The notes under the pieces: generated by a model
What the model was told of the DNA's origin: nothing
What the model saw: the letters and a program-made list of their open reading frames with translations, nothing else
Database searches by the model: none
Made by a program: the position numbers and the translations under genes
Shown here: positions 54,652-64,000 of the stretch, in pieces
Position numbering within the stretch: position 1 is the stretch's first letter
Layout of the letters: every line of letters starts with the position of its first letter
Assembly (NCBI GenBank): GCA_003116995.1
Contig: BDSL01000023.1
Span: 806,001-870,000 of the forward strand
Reading direction: 5' to 3'
Origin: Yamagishiella unicocca
Taxonomy: Eukaryota; Chlorophyta; Chlorophyceae; Chlamydomonadales; Volvocaceae
Length of the DNA: 64,000 nucleotides

Positions 54652-57600
54652 TTATGCTTTACCCCCACCGGCGCCCACCTGCGGCACGAGGCCCAGCTCC
54701 TGCAGGGGGGAGGGCCCGTGCGCCGCTCGGAGGAAGACGCGGCGCGGGTAGTTCGCCACTAGGTGGTAGCGGCTGTAGGTGGTGGCGTCCAGGGAGTCCA
54801 CGTAGTCGAACACAGCCTGGAACAGCGCACCAGGTGCCGGCGGGGGATGCGGGAGGGAAACCGTGTGGACGGGGGATGCGGGAGGAAAACCGTGTGGGCG
54901 GGGGTCAAGGGAGGGTCCGCTTTGTGCTCTGCCGTTGGCAGGCGGTGCCATTGCGCGACTGCGCGGAGGATCAAGGGTTCCACATGGTCCATCAGCGAGG
55001 GTTCCAGAACCCACCGAGCGTTCGAGCCAAGGTTTCGGGCCCCAGATGCATGGCTGGGTTGCCGGTTGCGGTGCCTGGCGTCCTAGCTCGTGCACATCCC
55101 ACTCTACTGTCCGAGCTCGTGCACATCCCACTCTTAATGTCCGAGCTCGTGCACATCCCACTCTAATGTCCGAGCTCGTGTACATCCCACTCTAATGTCC
55201 GAGCTCGTGTACATCCCACTCTAATGTCCGAGCTCCTGCACCCCCTCAACTTTCCAAGCTCGTGCACCCACTATAATCCTCACCTGCAGGGCGGCGCCCT
55301 TGGGAAAGCACCTCGCCGTGTTAGTGCCGTCCGGCAGGCGCAGGCGGATGGCGGCGCTGCCCTCGGAGCCAGAGCCCGCCTCGGGCAGAAGTGCGGCACG
55401 GGCGGCCTGGCGCCTCCGCTCCACCGCTGCCACCGCCTCGGCTGCACGAGCCGCTTCCGCCTCCGCCGCCTCCCTGCGGTAGTCGCAGCACGACCCGAGG
55501 CGTGTGGCGTCGGCGGTCGCGATGTACGCCTTCTGGTTTGCCATCACACCGAGGATAAGATAACAACAACAATGTGCGTACCATCGCGCGGGGGTCCTCC
55601 GTCTTCGGAGCCGACACGTCGTCCCCTGGGGGCGGCTACCCGTCTCCCCCCTCCCGGTGCCTTGTAACCGGTTCTTTTCTGCAACCCCCCCGGTGCCGTG
55701 GGGACCTGCCCGTTCCTCACCTGACACGCCGCTCTTCCTCCTGCCGCCGCTGCTCCTCCTCCTCCTGCGCGCCCAGCGAGCAGCAACCGCGCAAGGTGAG
55801 AGCCGAGTAGAACCGAGTGTAGCCGACCAGGCGGGGAGGCGAAACCGAGTGTAGCCGACCAGGCGGGGAGGCGAAACCGAGGTCAGCGATGGGGAGGGGC
55901 CGGAAGGGGAGGTCCAGGCCACGTGTGGCGGTACGCTAGTCCATTACGAGCCGGACCGAAAGAGAGAGATGTAATGCAGTCCCTGGAACACTCCGCCTCC
56001 GTGCTCTCCGTGCCCTACCTCCCTTCCTCCCTTCCCGCCGCCGCTCCCCCCCACCTGCCGCCGCCGCTCGTCCGCCCGCTCCGCCTCCCGCCGCCGGTCC
56101 GCCGCCAGGCTCGCCTCGTACTCCGCGTCCTGCTCCTCCAGCAGCCGCCGGGCGTACTCCTGCCGCCGGTGGACACCGCAGAGCACAAGCCATAGCGTAA
56201 GGACACGAGAGACGACAAATGCGTGATACCGGTGCTCACAAAGGCGGAAGCCAACGAGCGGCCCTAGTGCACAACCCCGCCCTCGCTTCCTTCTCCTCTC
56301 CCCCATTTGCCGGACCACGACTCTCCTAGCCACCCACTCCCCGTCCCTTCCTGGCCCCCAACCCCTCCTTCAGCCTCCTACAGCCCTCAACCCCCCGCAC
56401 CCGCTCCTCCATTTCCGCCCGCTGCGCGGCCAGCAGCGCGCCATAGCTTGCCACCGCTCCTCGCATCAGCGCCAGCAGCGACTGCGGGTCGGTGATTGCT
56501 GCGCCCGAGGATGCGGCCACCAGCTGCACCCGGTTGTCGCTGGGCGCCATGCTGAGCAGCGCCACGTAGGGGAAACGGCTCACCGCCATCTGGGACTGCT
56601 GCGATAGCTGCGAGGTGTGGCAGAGGGGGCGGAGTGGGCAGAGGGGGCAGAGAGGGGGCGGAGTGGGCAGAGGGGGCAGAGAGGGGGCGGAGTGGGCAGA
56701 GGGGGCAGAGAGGGGGCGGAGTGGGCAGAGGGGGCAGAGAGGGGGCGGAGTGGGCAGAGGGGGCAGAGAGGGGGCGGAGTGGGCAGAGGGGGCAGAGAGG
56801 GGGCGGAGTGGGCAGAGGGGGCAGAGAGGGGGCGGAGTGGGCAGAGGGGGCAGAGAGGGGGCAGAGGGCAGAGGGGGCAGAGAGGGGGCAGAGGGCAGAG
56901 GGGGCAGAGGGGAAGCTGCTTTCTGGAAAAAGTGTGGGAGGGTTCGAGGAAGACCCGTAATAAAACAGGGAAGGAGACGTTTGTATACACACTGCGGGCG
57001 GGTGGGCGGGGCCCGGACCGGAGTCAGCCGCCTAGCAAGTGGCATCGGGTACGATGTGTGGAGCACAGCCTTCCGCAGGCTTCCTAGCCGCCCTTCGCCT
57101 ACCACGGCCACCTAGCGTTATCTGTCCACACCCATACAGCCCTTCCTGCCTGCCTGCCCCCGACACCACATGACGCGACACGACACCACACGACACGACA
57201 CGACACCACATGACACGACACGACACGACGCGACACGACACGACACCACATGACGCGACACGACACCACACGACACGACACGACCCGACACGGCCAGGCC
57301 CCCACCACGAAGGCGTCTGCGGCCGTCACGTCACCGCCCCACGACACGAAGTTGGCGTTGACGTAGTCCACCACCTCGGGGGAGGTCAACACGCTCCTGC
57401 AGAAGGCCTCCGTTTCCTGTCGGGGGGTTACAATAAAAGAACCCGTAACGCGACAGGGGAAATGTGGTGGGCGCATAGCCTTCGGACACCGGGAGACGCG
57501 CGCATGCTACTGGACTAGGGTGGCCGGCCACAAACTAGGGCGGGGGGGGGGAAGGGAGGAGGCCCGGGGGGTGGGGGACGCCGTAGCAGGGGTGTGATGG

Positions 57601-58942
57601 GGTTCCTCTCGAGACACCCACCCACCCACCCACGCACCTCGTGCTCGGGCGAGTGCAGGTACACGAACAGGAACCGGAACTCCCGCCGCGCCTGCTGGCA
57701 GGCCACCCGCCAGCCGGACTCCTGCCAGCGTGGGTGCCTGTCGCCGTACGACGCCTTGAACGCCGTCAGGAAAGCCGCCGCCTGCCCCGCCGGATCGAGT
57801 TCCTCGCCGCCGCCGGCGCCGGCGACCAGCGCCGCCGCGGTGCTGCGCGCCACTCGCATCACCCGCGCCGGCAGCACCCTATCCCCCACGATGGCGGCGG
57901 CGTGTAACCCGTTCACCACCGTGTAGCGCATCACGCGGAAGCCGAAGCCCATAGCCAGCAATGGCACTCGGAGCACGAAGCTGATCAGGGATAGCGGGGC
58001 CGCTAGGGCGCCGCCGGGAGCGGCGGGGCCGGCGGCGCCGCCAGGGGGCGCCGCGCGAGCAGCCGCAGGGGCCCGTGGGCGTGGCGGCAGCTGGCCGCTG
58101 AAGGCCGGAGTGCCGCCCAGGCCCAGGCCCAGGCCGGCGGGAGCGACTGGGGCATTGGGGTGCTGTTGGGGGTGGTGCTGCTGCTGGCCGAAGGCGCCCA
58201 GGAGCTGCTCGTGCTCGGCATACGCGTCGCCTAGGCCGGAGTTCTCTGATGGGCCGGGGGGGGGGGGAGGGTTGGGAGGGACCGCATTGGGGATGGGAGG
58301 GGGTGCGGAGCGGACGGTTGGGAGGTGCAGCAATGCTGGAGGTGCTGCTGTGGTCGTCGTTGTTCAGCTGCGCAGTGTTGCGACGGGTTTGCGGTTGACG
58401 GGGTTTGATGGGTGGGTTTGTGGCAGGGTGGTCGCAGGACGGGTTTGTTCGGACTGTATACCGACATGTACACCAGGGCATGGTCTGCACCCGGCCGCGC
58501 AAATCAAGGCTTCTCGGATACCCAGTCGGCCGCCACAGCGTATAATGAAGGCAGACGGTGGATTCAAGGGGGTTCGTCGCGCATGGGTCAGGTCGCTGTG
58601 AAAGGGTTGGCGTTCGCGGGCCGCGAGCCGGGGCCCAACTTGCAGCCTACAAACAATCATGCCAACCAACCACCCGTATGCCAAGGATCTGGATAGCACG
58701 ACAGAAATAATAACAGCAGTGTATAGACGGACGGCTTCTGGTCCCCAAGGGAAGCTGATGCGTTCGGTCCAGTCATGGGTTGTGGTCATCAAACGCGTAC
58801 CTATCGCCATCTGTAAAGCGATCTCCAAATTTCCTCCCGCCGCTTCCAGCAGAAAGCGGGCTTGTGCTTCGTCACAATGAGCCATCATTTGCAGCCTGTT
58901 GACAGTGAGATCATCCGGAACATAATTGCCCCCCTCCGCCAT
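54652..58942 (-). CDS. FAF2/UBXD8/PUX10-like UBA-UAS-UBX protein, 8 exons
   Basis: Minus-strand exons 58942-58801, 58245-57638, 57416-57306, 56607-56401, 56159-56055, 55764-55721, 55473-55284 and 54816-54652 join in phase into about 523 residues. Domains in order: UBA-like (1-47, AHCDEAQARFLLEAAGGNLE); a Gln/Ala/Pro-rich linker; a hydrophobic hairpin (about 128-165); a UAS thioredoxin-like domain from about 200 (YGDRHPRW, REFRFLFVYLHSPE, FCRSVLTSPEV, FPYVALL); a charged Glu/Arg coiled coil; and a UBX domain (IRLRLPDG, NYPRRVF, LQELGL). The NYPRR motif matches the p97/CDC48-binding FPR loop with Phe to Tyr. Family members sit in the ER or on lipid droplets and recruit CDC48/p97 to extract ubiquitinated proteins. 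Introns 3 and 7 contain minisatellites. Confidence 0.92.
55083..55236 (+). repeat. About 29-bp minisatellite, 5 copies (FAF2-like intron 7)
   Basis: Units of the type TCCGAGCTCGTGCACATCCC plus ACTCTAATG repeat with few changes. In gene sense the array starts about 50 bp after the exon 7 donor. Confidence 0.92.
55660..55690 (-). repeat. Dispersed repeat A, copy 4
   Basis: On minus it reads GGTTGCAGAAAAGAACCGGT followed by TACAAGG. It lies in intron 6 of the FAF2-like gene. Confidence 0.7.
56613..56910 (+). repeat. 29-bp minisatellite, about 8 copies (FAF2-like intron 3)
   Basis: Unit CGGAGTGGGCAGAGGGGGCA plus GAGAGGGGG, ending in shorter derivatives. It lies immediately before the exon 4 acceptor in gene sense, giving a C/T-rich stretch on the transcript. 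It creates long repetitive ORFs on both strands that are not taken as genes. Confidence 0.95.
56941..57000 (+). repeat. Dispersed repeat B, copy 5 (FAF2-like intron 3)
   Basis: GGTTCGAGGAAGACCCGTAA followed by AGGAGACGTTTGTATACACA, the same two-part order as at 19274. Confidence 0.65.
57172..57290 (-). repeat. GTGTC-type pentamer array near the exon 3 donor of the FAF2-like gene
   Basis: On plus it reads CGACACGACACCACACGACA and similar. In gene sense it is a GTGTC/GTGTG array starting about 15 bp after the donor of exon 57416-57306. Confidence 0.92.
57424..57490 (+). repeat. Dispersed repeat A, copy 5
   Basis: GGGTTACAATAAAAGAACCC followed by GTAACGCGACAGG, AAATGTGGTG and GGCGCATAGCCTTCGGACAC. 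The first half matches the copy at 16508 and the second half the copy at 36014. It adjoins the acceptor of exon 3. Confidence 0.8.
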
Positions 58943-61397
58943 GGCTACAGTTACGGTTCGAAATTCCGGTCAGGCTCTTGAGAGCTCTCGGGGACGGCTA
59001 GGTCGGCAAAGCGAATTCGTCCCGCGCTTTGGGTCCCACGTTGCTGGAGAAACTAAATTATCATGTAATTTGCAAATTGATGTGTCATTGTGGGTTTTAA
59101 AATGTGGTGGTGATCGGTAAGTTGCAAAGGAAAGGCGAATGAAGTTGCCGAGATGGATGGACGGGTGCGACAAATATATAAGCAGACAGTATGAGTACTA
59201 AGGCATACTATATTGACATTCAGACTATGGTGACAACAGCCCTTGCCAACTGCTTTGCAAGCATGGGGCATCGCATGGGTCCTCGCATGCGCCGCAGCTG
59301 ATAGAGGATGCCCTGCCCGCGGAGGGCATGCCGATTCCTCCAATGACAACTCCCTGAAGCCAAGAACGGCCTGTTTTCTGTGTAGACAGAAGCAAAACCA
59401 TCGTTACAAACTGCCGCAGCTCCCCTGGCCTCTGATGACAATAACGCCGCAATGCATGCCCCTGCATGCCTGCCGCAATGCATGCCCCTGCATGTCTGCC
59501 GCAATGCATGCCCCTGCACGTCTGCCGCGCCACTCTCGGTGAAAGCCATCCCATCGCTCGCTCCTGCCATGCTGGCTCACGCACGCAGGTTGCTGAGTAA
59601 AAGCGGCTATTGCGCCATTGCTACCGCTTTGAGCAGAGCAGGCTGGGCCCGGCACGCTGGAAGCACATCGCAGCCTGCCGCAGCACACTGACGCTCTGAA
59701 CGACCCTGAACGACGAGGCAGGCCGTATCGTGCGGCTCCTCAAGGCGGCGTACAACGTCTTCGGCGCTAGAGGGGACTGGCGTTTGTGAGAACTACTTCT
59801 GCTCTCGACCTGTCGCTGGGTGGCGCGAGCGCGCGGCACCAAGCCCCGCGGACCGCCGCTGCTGGCAAGCGGGCTGCAGGTTACCAAGCTGCAGGGTCTC
59901 AAGAGCGGAACGTAACGGCGGCGGCGGCGCTGACAGCGCCTGCACCCACCTAGTAACCTGTAGTAACCTAATAATGCAGCAAGGAGCCGCGGACGTCCTG
60001 CAACCGTGAGCACCAACGGATTTGGTCAAAAGGGCCGTGCGCCCCGACCTGAACCTCGAGGTGTCCCATCTATCGCTGTTGAGACGAGGTGGAGCCGAAC
60101 CCATGGCGCAAGAAATCCTCTCAGCAATAGACGCGCTGTAGTTACGGCAACAGCATACGGGCAGAAATGCAAATGCCCCGGCTCGGAACCAGTGCCCACG
60201 CCGGCGCTCAGGCGTGACAAGGGCATACAAACTGCGCAACAACGCCGCCGCCTTGCGCAGCCACCTCAGATGGGCCTTGCTTGACTGGGAGAGCGGAGGA
60301 GCATTTGCTTCGTGCTATCGTGGGGTCGCCAAGCATCCATGCAGGGGCCACGTGTTGGCCACGCCCCTGCTGCCGTACCCGCCGTACCCCATGAGATGCC
60401 CCCGGTCAGCGGGACTGGTAGTTGCCACAACCTGCTAGTGAATGAATTAAAGTAAGTTTTTGCGAAACCGATAACTGTGGAGGAGCCACGCGGTAGGCTG
60501 GACCTCGAAGACGCATAGCACAGCGTAACACAGGCGCGGGAGGACCTGGCACGCTGGCAGTACGACGTGCAGGTGCCCTACGATGCGTTCGTAACGTTTT
60601 TTTGCCAGAAGCCCGACAGCGTATGAGTCCTACATGGTTCTGCAAGCAGCGGCTGTGCAGCGCAGACCGTTTCAGACACGACATGCGCAGCACGCACCCC
60701 GTACAATGGCGGCCCACCATGGGGCTACACCAAAGGCATATGAAGGACCAGGAAATATTAAGTAGAACCCTGAGCACATAAGGCAAGCTTTGCGACCGGT
60801 ACGTGCCAACTGCATGTTCTAAACCACCTGCGATATCCATAGTTAGCGCAAACTACATATGCTAAGGCAGATTCGCGGGATAACAAGTAAATACGGCGCA
60901 GTCCATTGGCACTAATCGGCCCGGTCATGATCCTGACAGGCAAACCCTTCTTTCGTGTATATACTGTAGGCGCATTGAAGGATTCACGTTTATATTTGAT
61001 GTATACATACGTGAATGGCGGCCACTGACATCGAATTCTTTTCAAAGGGGGCCCAGCAATAGTACGATGGGCGGGTTATCACGAAAAACAGGCCCGATGT
61101 ATAGTCATTTTGTTTATGAGTGCGCATAACGAGCTGAATTCATCTGTATGCTGCCTCACCCTTTCAGAGGCCTGTGACATTTCCTTGCTATTGATCAATT
61201 CTCTCACTTGCCAAACGGCAGCGCGTTAGGGCCACGGTTCCGTGCGTGTGACTTGTGCTGACGGACAATTGCGTTTTGGTGACTTGTGCTGACGGGGAAC
61301 TGTGCTTCACGGGCACTCGCCGTGTCCCTGGCCCGCGGCCCAACCTGACTGCTCAGCTTCGCCGTATCATACTGGCCACCCGTGGATTACACCTGTC
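58943..61397. other. Divergent intergenic region between the FAF2-like gene and TBCC
   Basis: No supported gene over 2.4 kb. It includes a three-copy tandem repeat at 59452-59530 and a more AT-rich part at about 60850-61200. A plus-strand stretch near 59720-59790 faintly resembles a retroelement fragment but is not convincing. Promoters of both flanking genes should lie at its ends. Confidence 0.4.
59452..59530 (+). repeat. About 27-bp tandem repeat, 3 copies
   Basis: CGCAATGCATGCCCCTGCAT plus GTCTGC, rich in the palindromes GCATGC and ATGCAT, repeated three times. Confidence 0.9.
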
Positions 61398-63925
61398 ATG
61401 GCGAGCGACTCTGACACGAGGGCGGACCTTCCGCAGGGCCATCCAGGGCCTCCAGCTCGCGACCCCCCAGCGCCAGGGCACCCTACCGACTGCGCGGTGT
61501 CCTCTCCTAGCGCCATTACCGCCACGCCTGCTGCTGCTGTGGTATTAGACAAACTTGCTTGCCTGGACGTGGCCAGGAAGGCCGAACGCGATCGCCGGCG
61601 TGAGGAGTCGCGCGCCGCAGCAGATCCGCGGGAATCGGTGGCACGCTTTCTCAAGCGCTTCGCCGCTCGGCAGCGTAACGTTGAAGAAGCGGTGCAGCGC
61701 ATGCTGCTCAGGCAGGACCAACCACAGCCGCAGCAGCAGCCGAAAGGGGGACAAAAACAACAGCTGCAGGCCGCGGCGGACATCGGCGACTCCGAGTTGG
61801 CCGACCTGGACACAGACGAGCCGACCCCACTGTCAGTCTCCGCCGCAACCCCCGAGCAGGTCCAGGCCTCCCTGGAGCTGATCAGCGCTGAGGTGCTGTC
61901 CATGGAGCAGTACGCGGCAACCGCGTCGTACTACCTCCCGCCGTACGACCAGAAGCAATGCGCCGCCGCCGTGGCGGCGCTGCGCGCCGCAGTTGAGGGC
62001 GCGCGCGCTTCTCTGGCGCCCCGCCGGCGCTTCGCCTTCGGCAGCACGAAAGTTAGCAAGGTACGAGGCGAAGAAATCAGTGCGGCGGCCGCCAGCACGT
62101 CCAAGCTGGCGCAGGAGGCTACTGCCGCTACTGCCGCTACTGCCGCGGCGCAAACAGCGGCGGCCGGGGCACCAGGCGCCTCCGGGGGAACAGGTGCTGC
62201 GGCTGCGGCGGGGGCTTCCTCCTCCTCCTCCTCCGTATCAGTGGCGGCTGGGAGCTCCGGAACCTCGTCAGAAGCGGCGGCTGCGGCTCCAGGGACGGCA
62301 GCTGGGACACACAGGCCGGCATCCGCCACGCCAGCAGCTGACGCCGCGGGCAGCGACGACGCGCCGGCGGTGCTGACGGTTTCGGAGCAGGACCGCGCGC
62401 TGGTGGCGAGCGGCCGCGGCTTGATGGGCCTTACGGACGCCACTGTGGTGCTGCGCACTGATGAGGTTTCGGAGGGCGGCGCCGGCGGCGACTTTGTGTT
62501 GCTGGGGCTCACGCGGTGTCGGGTGGTGCTGCTGGGGCGGCTACGTGCGCTGCGCGCCGCCGGGCTACGGGGCTGCAACGTGGTGGTGGGACCCGTGACG
62601 GGAGCGTGCTTCGTGGATGACGTCAGGGGCAGCAGCATGTCGCTCGCCACGTACCAGGTGCGCGCGCCTCGTTGGGCGTTCTCTGAACGAACCATCCTTA
62701 ACAAATCATCATTCTGCGCCGGTTGCGATGCCGTACACTGGATCACAACTCACACGTACGGCGCACTGTGTCCATGGTGTGTTCACGGCGTGTCCATGGG
62801 AACACGACATGTGGGAAGGCGACGGGACGCGCAGCTGAAGGTTCGTTGAATCCTCTGCCTGCCGGCCGGCCGGCCGGCCCCCCCCGCCCTCCCATGGCAT
62901 GGCCGCAGGTGCGGGTGCATCGCACGCACCGCACGGAGCTGTTCCTGCGGGTCCGCAGCAATCCTATCATCGAGCACTCCACGGCCGTGAGGGTGGCGCC
63001 CTGGGATGCGGCCGTGGCTCCGGAGCCGCGGCTGCAGCAGCTACTGCAGGTGACGTCCCCGAGGCTGGGCTGGGAAAGCTGAGAAACGCATGCTGGTCAC
63101 GCGTCTGGCGGAGCGGTGCGGGCCGGGGCGAGCGTCCTAGAGTTGCCCAGCTGCCCAGCTGCCACGGCGCGCTGTTCCTGTTGCTGTTGCTAGGGAAAAA
63201 CTGCAGGCGTGTTCCGGGGCTTGCGGCGGCTCCCGTCACAGGACGTCACTGGCCTGCGGCCCACCTTTTTGGGGTGCCAGGACACGGTGGTTTGTGAGTG
63301 GAAACACACTGCCGTGTTGTGCTCTGTCGGGCCTGCAGGCGCACAAGCTGGGCGAGGAGACTGGATGCTGGAAGCAGGTGGGTAGGTGGGCGAGTGGGCG
63401 ACAAGCGTGGGTTATGTCAGGACGTGGGTTATGTCAGGATGTGGGTTATGTCAGGACGTGGGTTGTGTCAGGACGTGGGTTATGTCAGGACGTGGGTTAT
63501 GTCAGGACGTGGGTTATGTCAGGACGTGGGTTATGTCAGGACGTGGGTTATGTCAGGACGTGGGTTATGTCAGGACGTGGGCAACTAGGTGCTGGAGAGG
63601 GCATGCCTGCTTGCCTGGTTGCAGGGCTGCAGTAGCTCGGACTAGGGCGGTGCCACCAGCTTGCTATGGGCATGGCGCCGCATCGGAATCACGTTGTTGG
63701 CTCGGTGACCCACAGGTGGACGACTTTGGCTGGATCAAGTCTGTGCAGTCGCCCAACTGGTCGGTTATGCCGTTGGACGAGCAACCCAAGACGCCCATGG
63801 CTGTACCAGAGGGTGTCTGGGAACCGGCTTCTGCTGCTGCTGGCTGCCCGGGCAACGGTACAGCTCCAGGGAGGCGCGCAACGGCCCCGGCGGAGGCGGG
63901 TGATGGGGATGTGGATGAGATCTGA
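61398..63925 (+). CDS. TBCC: Tubulin-folding cofactor C (TBCC), 4 exons
   Basis: Exons 61398-62657, 62909-63049, 63339-63377 and 63716-63925 are all joined in phase 0 and give about 549 residues. The N-terminal 150 residues contain a charged helical stretch (KAERDRRREES, RFLKRFAARQRNVEEAV), as in the spectrin-like N-domain of TBCC. A long Ala/Ser-rich linker follows. The C-terminal C-CAP/TBCC beta-helix has GLMGLTDATVVL, CNVVVGPVTGACFVDD and, across the exon 1/2 junction, YQ|VRVH, which supplies the arginine finger (about residue 422) that stimulates GTP hydrolysis by beta-tubulin. VDDFGWI and SPNWSVMP match the C-terminal end of the domain. The ATG at 61398 starts MASDSDTR. The linker makes it longer than animal TBCC. 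Exon 3 has only 13 codons. Confidence 0.92.
63409..63578 (+). repeat. 17-bp minisatellite, 10 copies (TBCC intron 3)
   Basis: GTGGGTTATGTCAGGAC is repeated ten times with two point changes, starting about 30 bp after the exon 3 donor. Because 17 is not a multiple of 3 and the unit lacks stops on plus, all three frames are open through it. Confidence 0.96.
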
Positions 63926-64000
63926 TGGACCCACGTGCTTGGGGGTTGGAAAGTAAAACCCACGGAGACGTGCTTGGGACGTGGACTGTGACTAGTGCCG

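Noticed and set aside
56387..57115. Repetitive ORFs on both strands (Leu/Pro-rich or Gly/Arg-rich)
   Set aside because: They are translations of the 29-bp minisatellite in an intron of the FAF2-like gene.
59720..59790. Possible Copia-type reverse transcriptase remnant (LLKAAYNVFGAR resembles LKALYGLKQA)
   Set aside because: The match is short, followed at once by a stop, with no other retroelement motif nearby.
63409..63578. Regularly repeated 17-bp units suggesting a CRISPR array
   Set aside because: There are no spacers between units and the setting is a eukaryotic intron. It is a simple minisatellite.
63294..63635. Repetitive plus ORF with VMSGRGLCQD units
   Set aside because: Produced by the intronic 17-bp array. 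It contains the real 13-codon exon 3 but is otherwise non-coding unless the intron is retained.
1..64000. tRNA, rRNA or small structured RNA genes
   Set aside because: No cloverleaf with conserved A/B boxes or rRNA-like stretch was recognised by eye. A covariance search was not possible.

Overview
The window looks like nuclear DNA of a volvocine-type green alga (Chlamydomonadales). Genes are split by many short GT-AG introns, the coding sequence is rich in Ala, Gly and Gln tracts, 3' ends carry the TGTAA motif used as a poly(A) signal in these algae, and introns and intergenic DNA are full of minisatellites. I rebuilt gene models by hand from splice signals, exon phase and protein family motifs. 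Exon coordinates are predictions without transcript support.

Layout: (1) 296-2649 (+), a CIMIP2/FAM166-like ciliary protein; (2) 5203-9042 (+), a DUF389 multipass membrane protein; (3) 10939-13315 (-), an unrecognised protein with an acidic tail, convergent with gene 2; (4) 14158-18132 (+), ORC2, ten exons; (5) 18781-26930 (-), a STAND NTPase with a TIR-like N-terminal domain, a NACHT ATPase and 14 WD40 blades, each blade on its own exon; (6) 28164-31964 (-), a large disordered acidic and Gly-rich protein; (7) 32921-33985 (-), an eIF4E-family cap-binding protein; (8) 35484-about 40200 (-), a signal-anchored coiled-coil protein with a His/Gln-rich tail; (9) a cluster of penta-EF-hand (PEF) genes on + at 40813-42550, 44743-48594 (apparently three PEF modules in one reading frame) and 50661-51677; (10) 54652-58942 (-), a FAF2/UBXD8/PUX10-like UBA-UAS-UBX protein; (11) 61398-63925 (+), tubulin-folding cofactor C.

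Neighbouring genes belong to unrelated processes (cilium, replication, translation, ERAD or lipid droplets, tubulin folding, calcium sensing), as is normal for a eukaryotic chromosome. No operon logic applies.

The most unusual items are the TIR-like/NACHT/WD40 receptor, whose repeats have the exon-per-blade layout and high similarity expected of a diversifying recognition array, and the PEF cluster with its putative 15-EF-hand fusion. A third theme is intronic minisatellites that begin at or just after 5' splice sites in several unrelated genes. There are also two dispersed short repeat families found mostly in introns.
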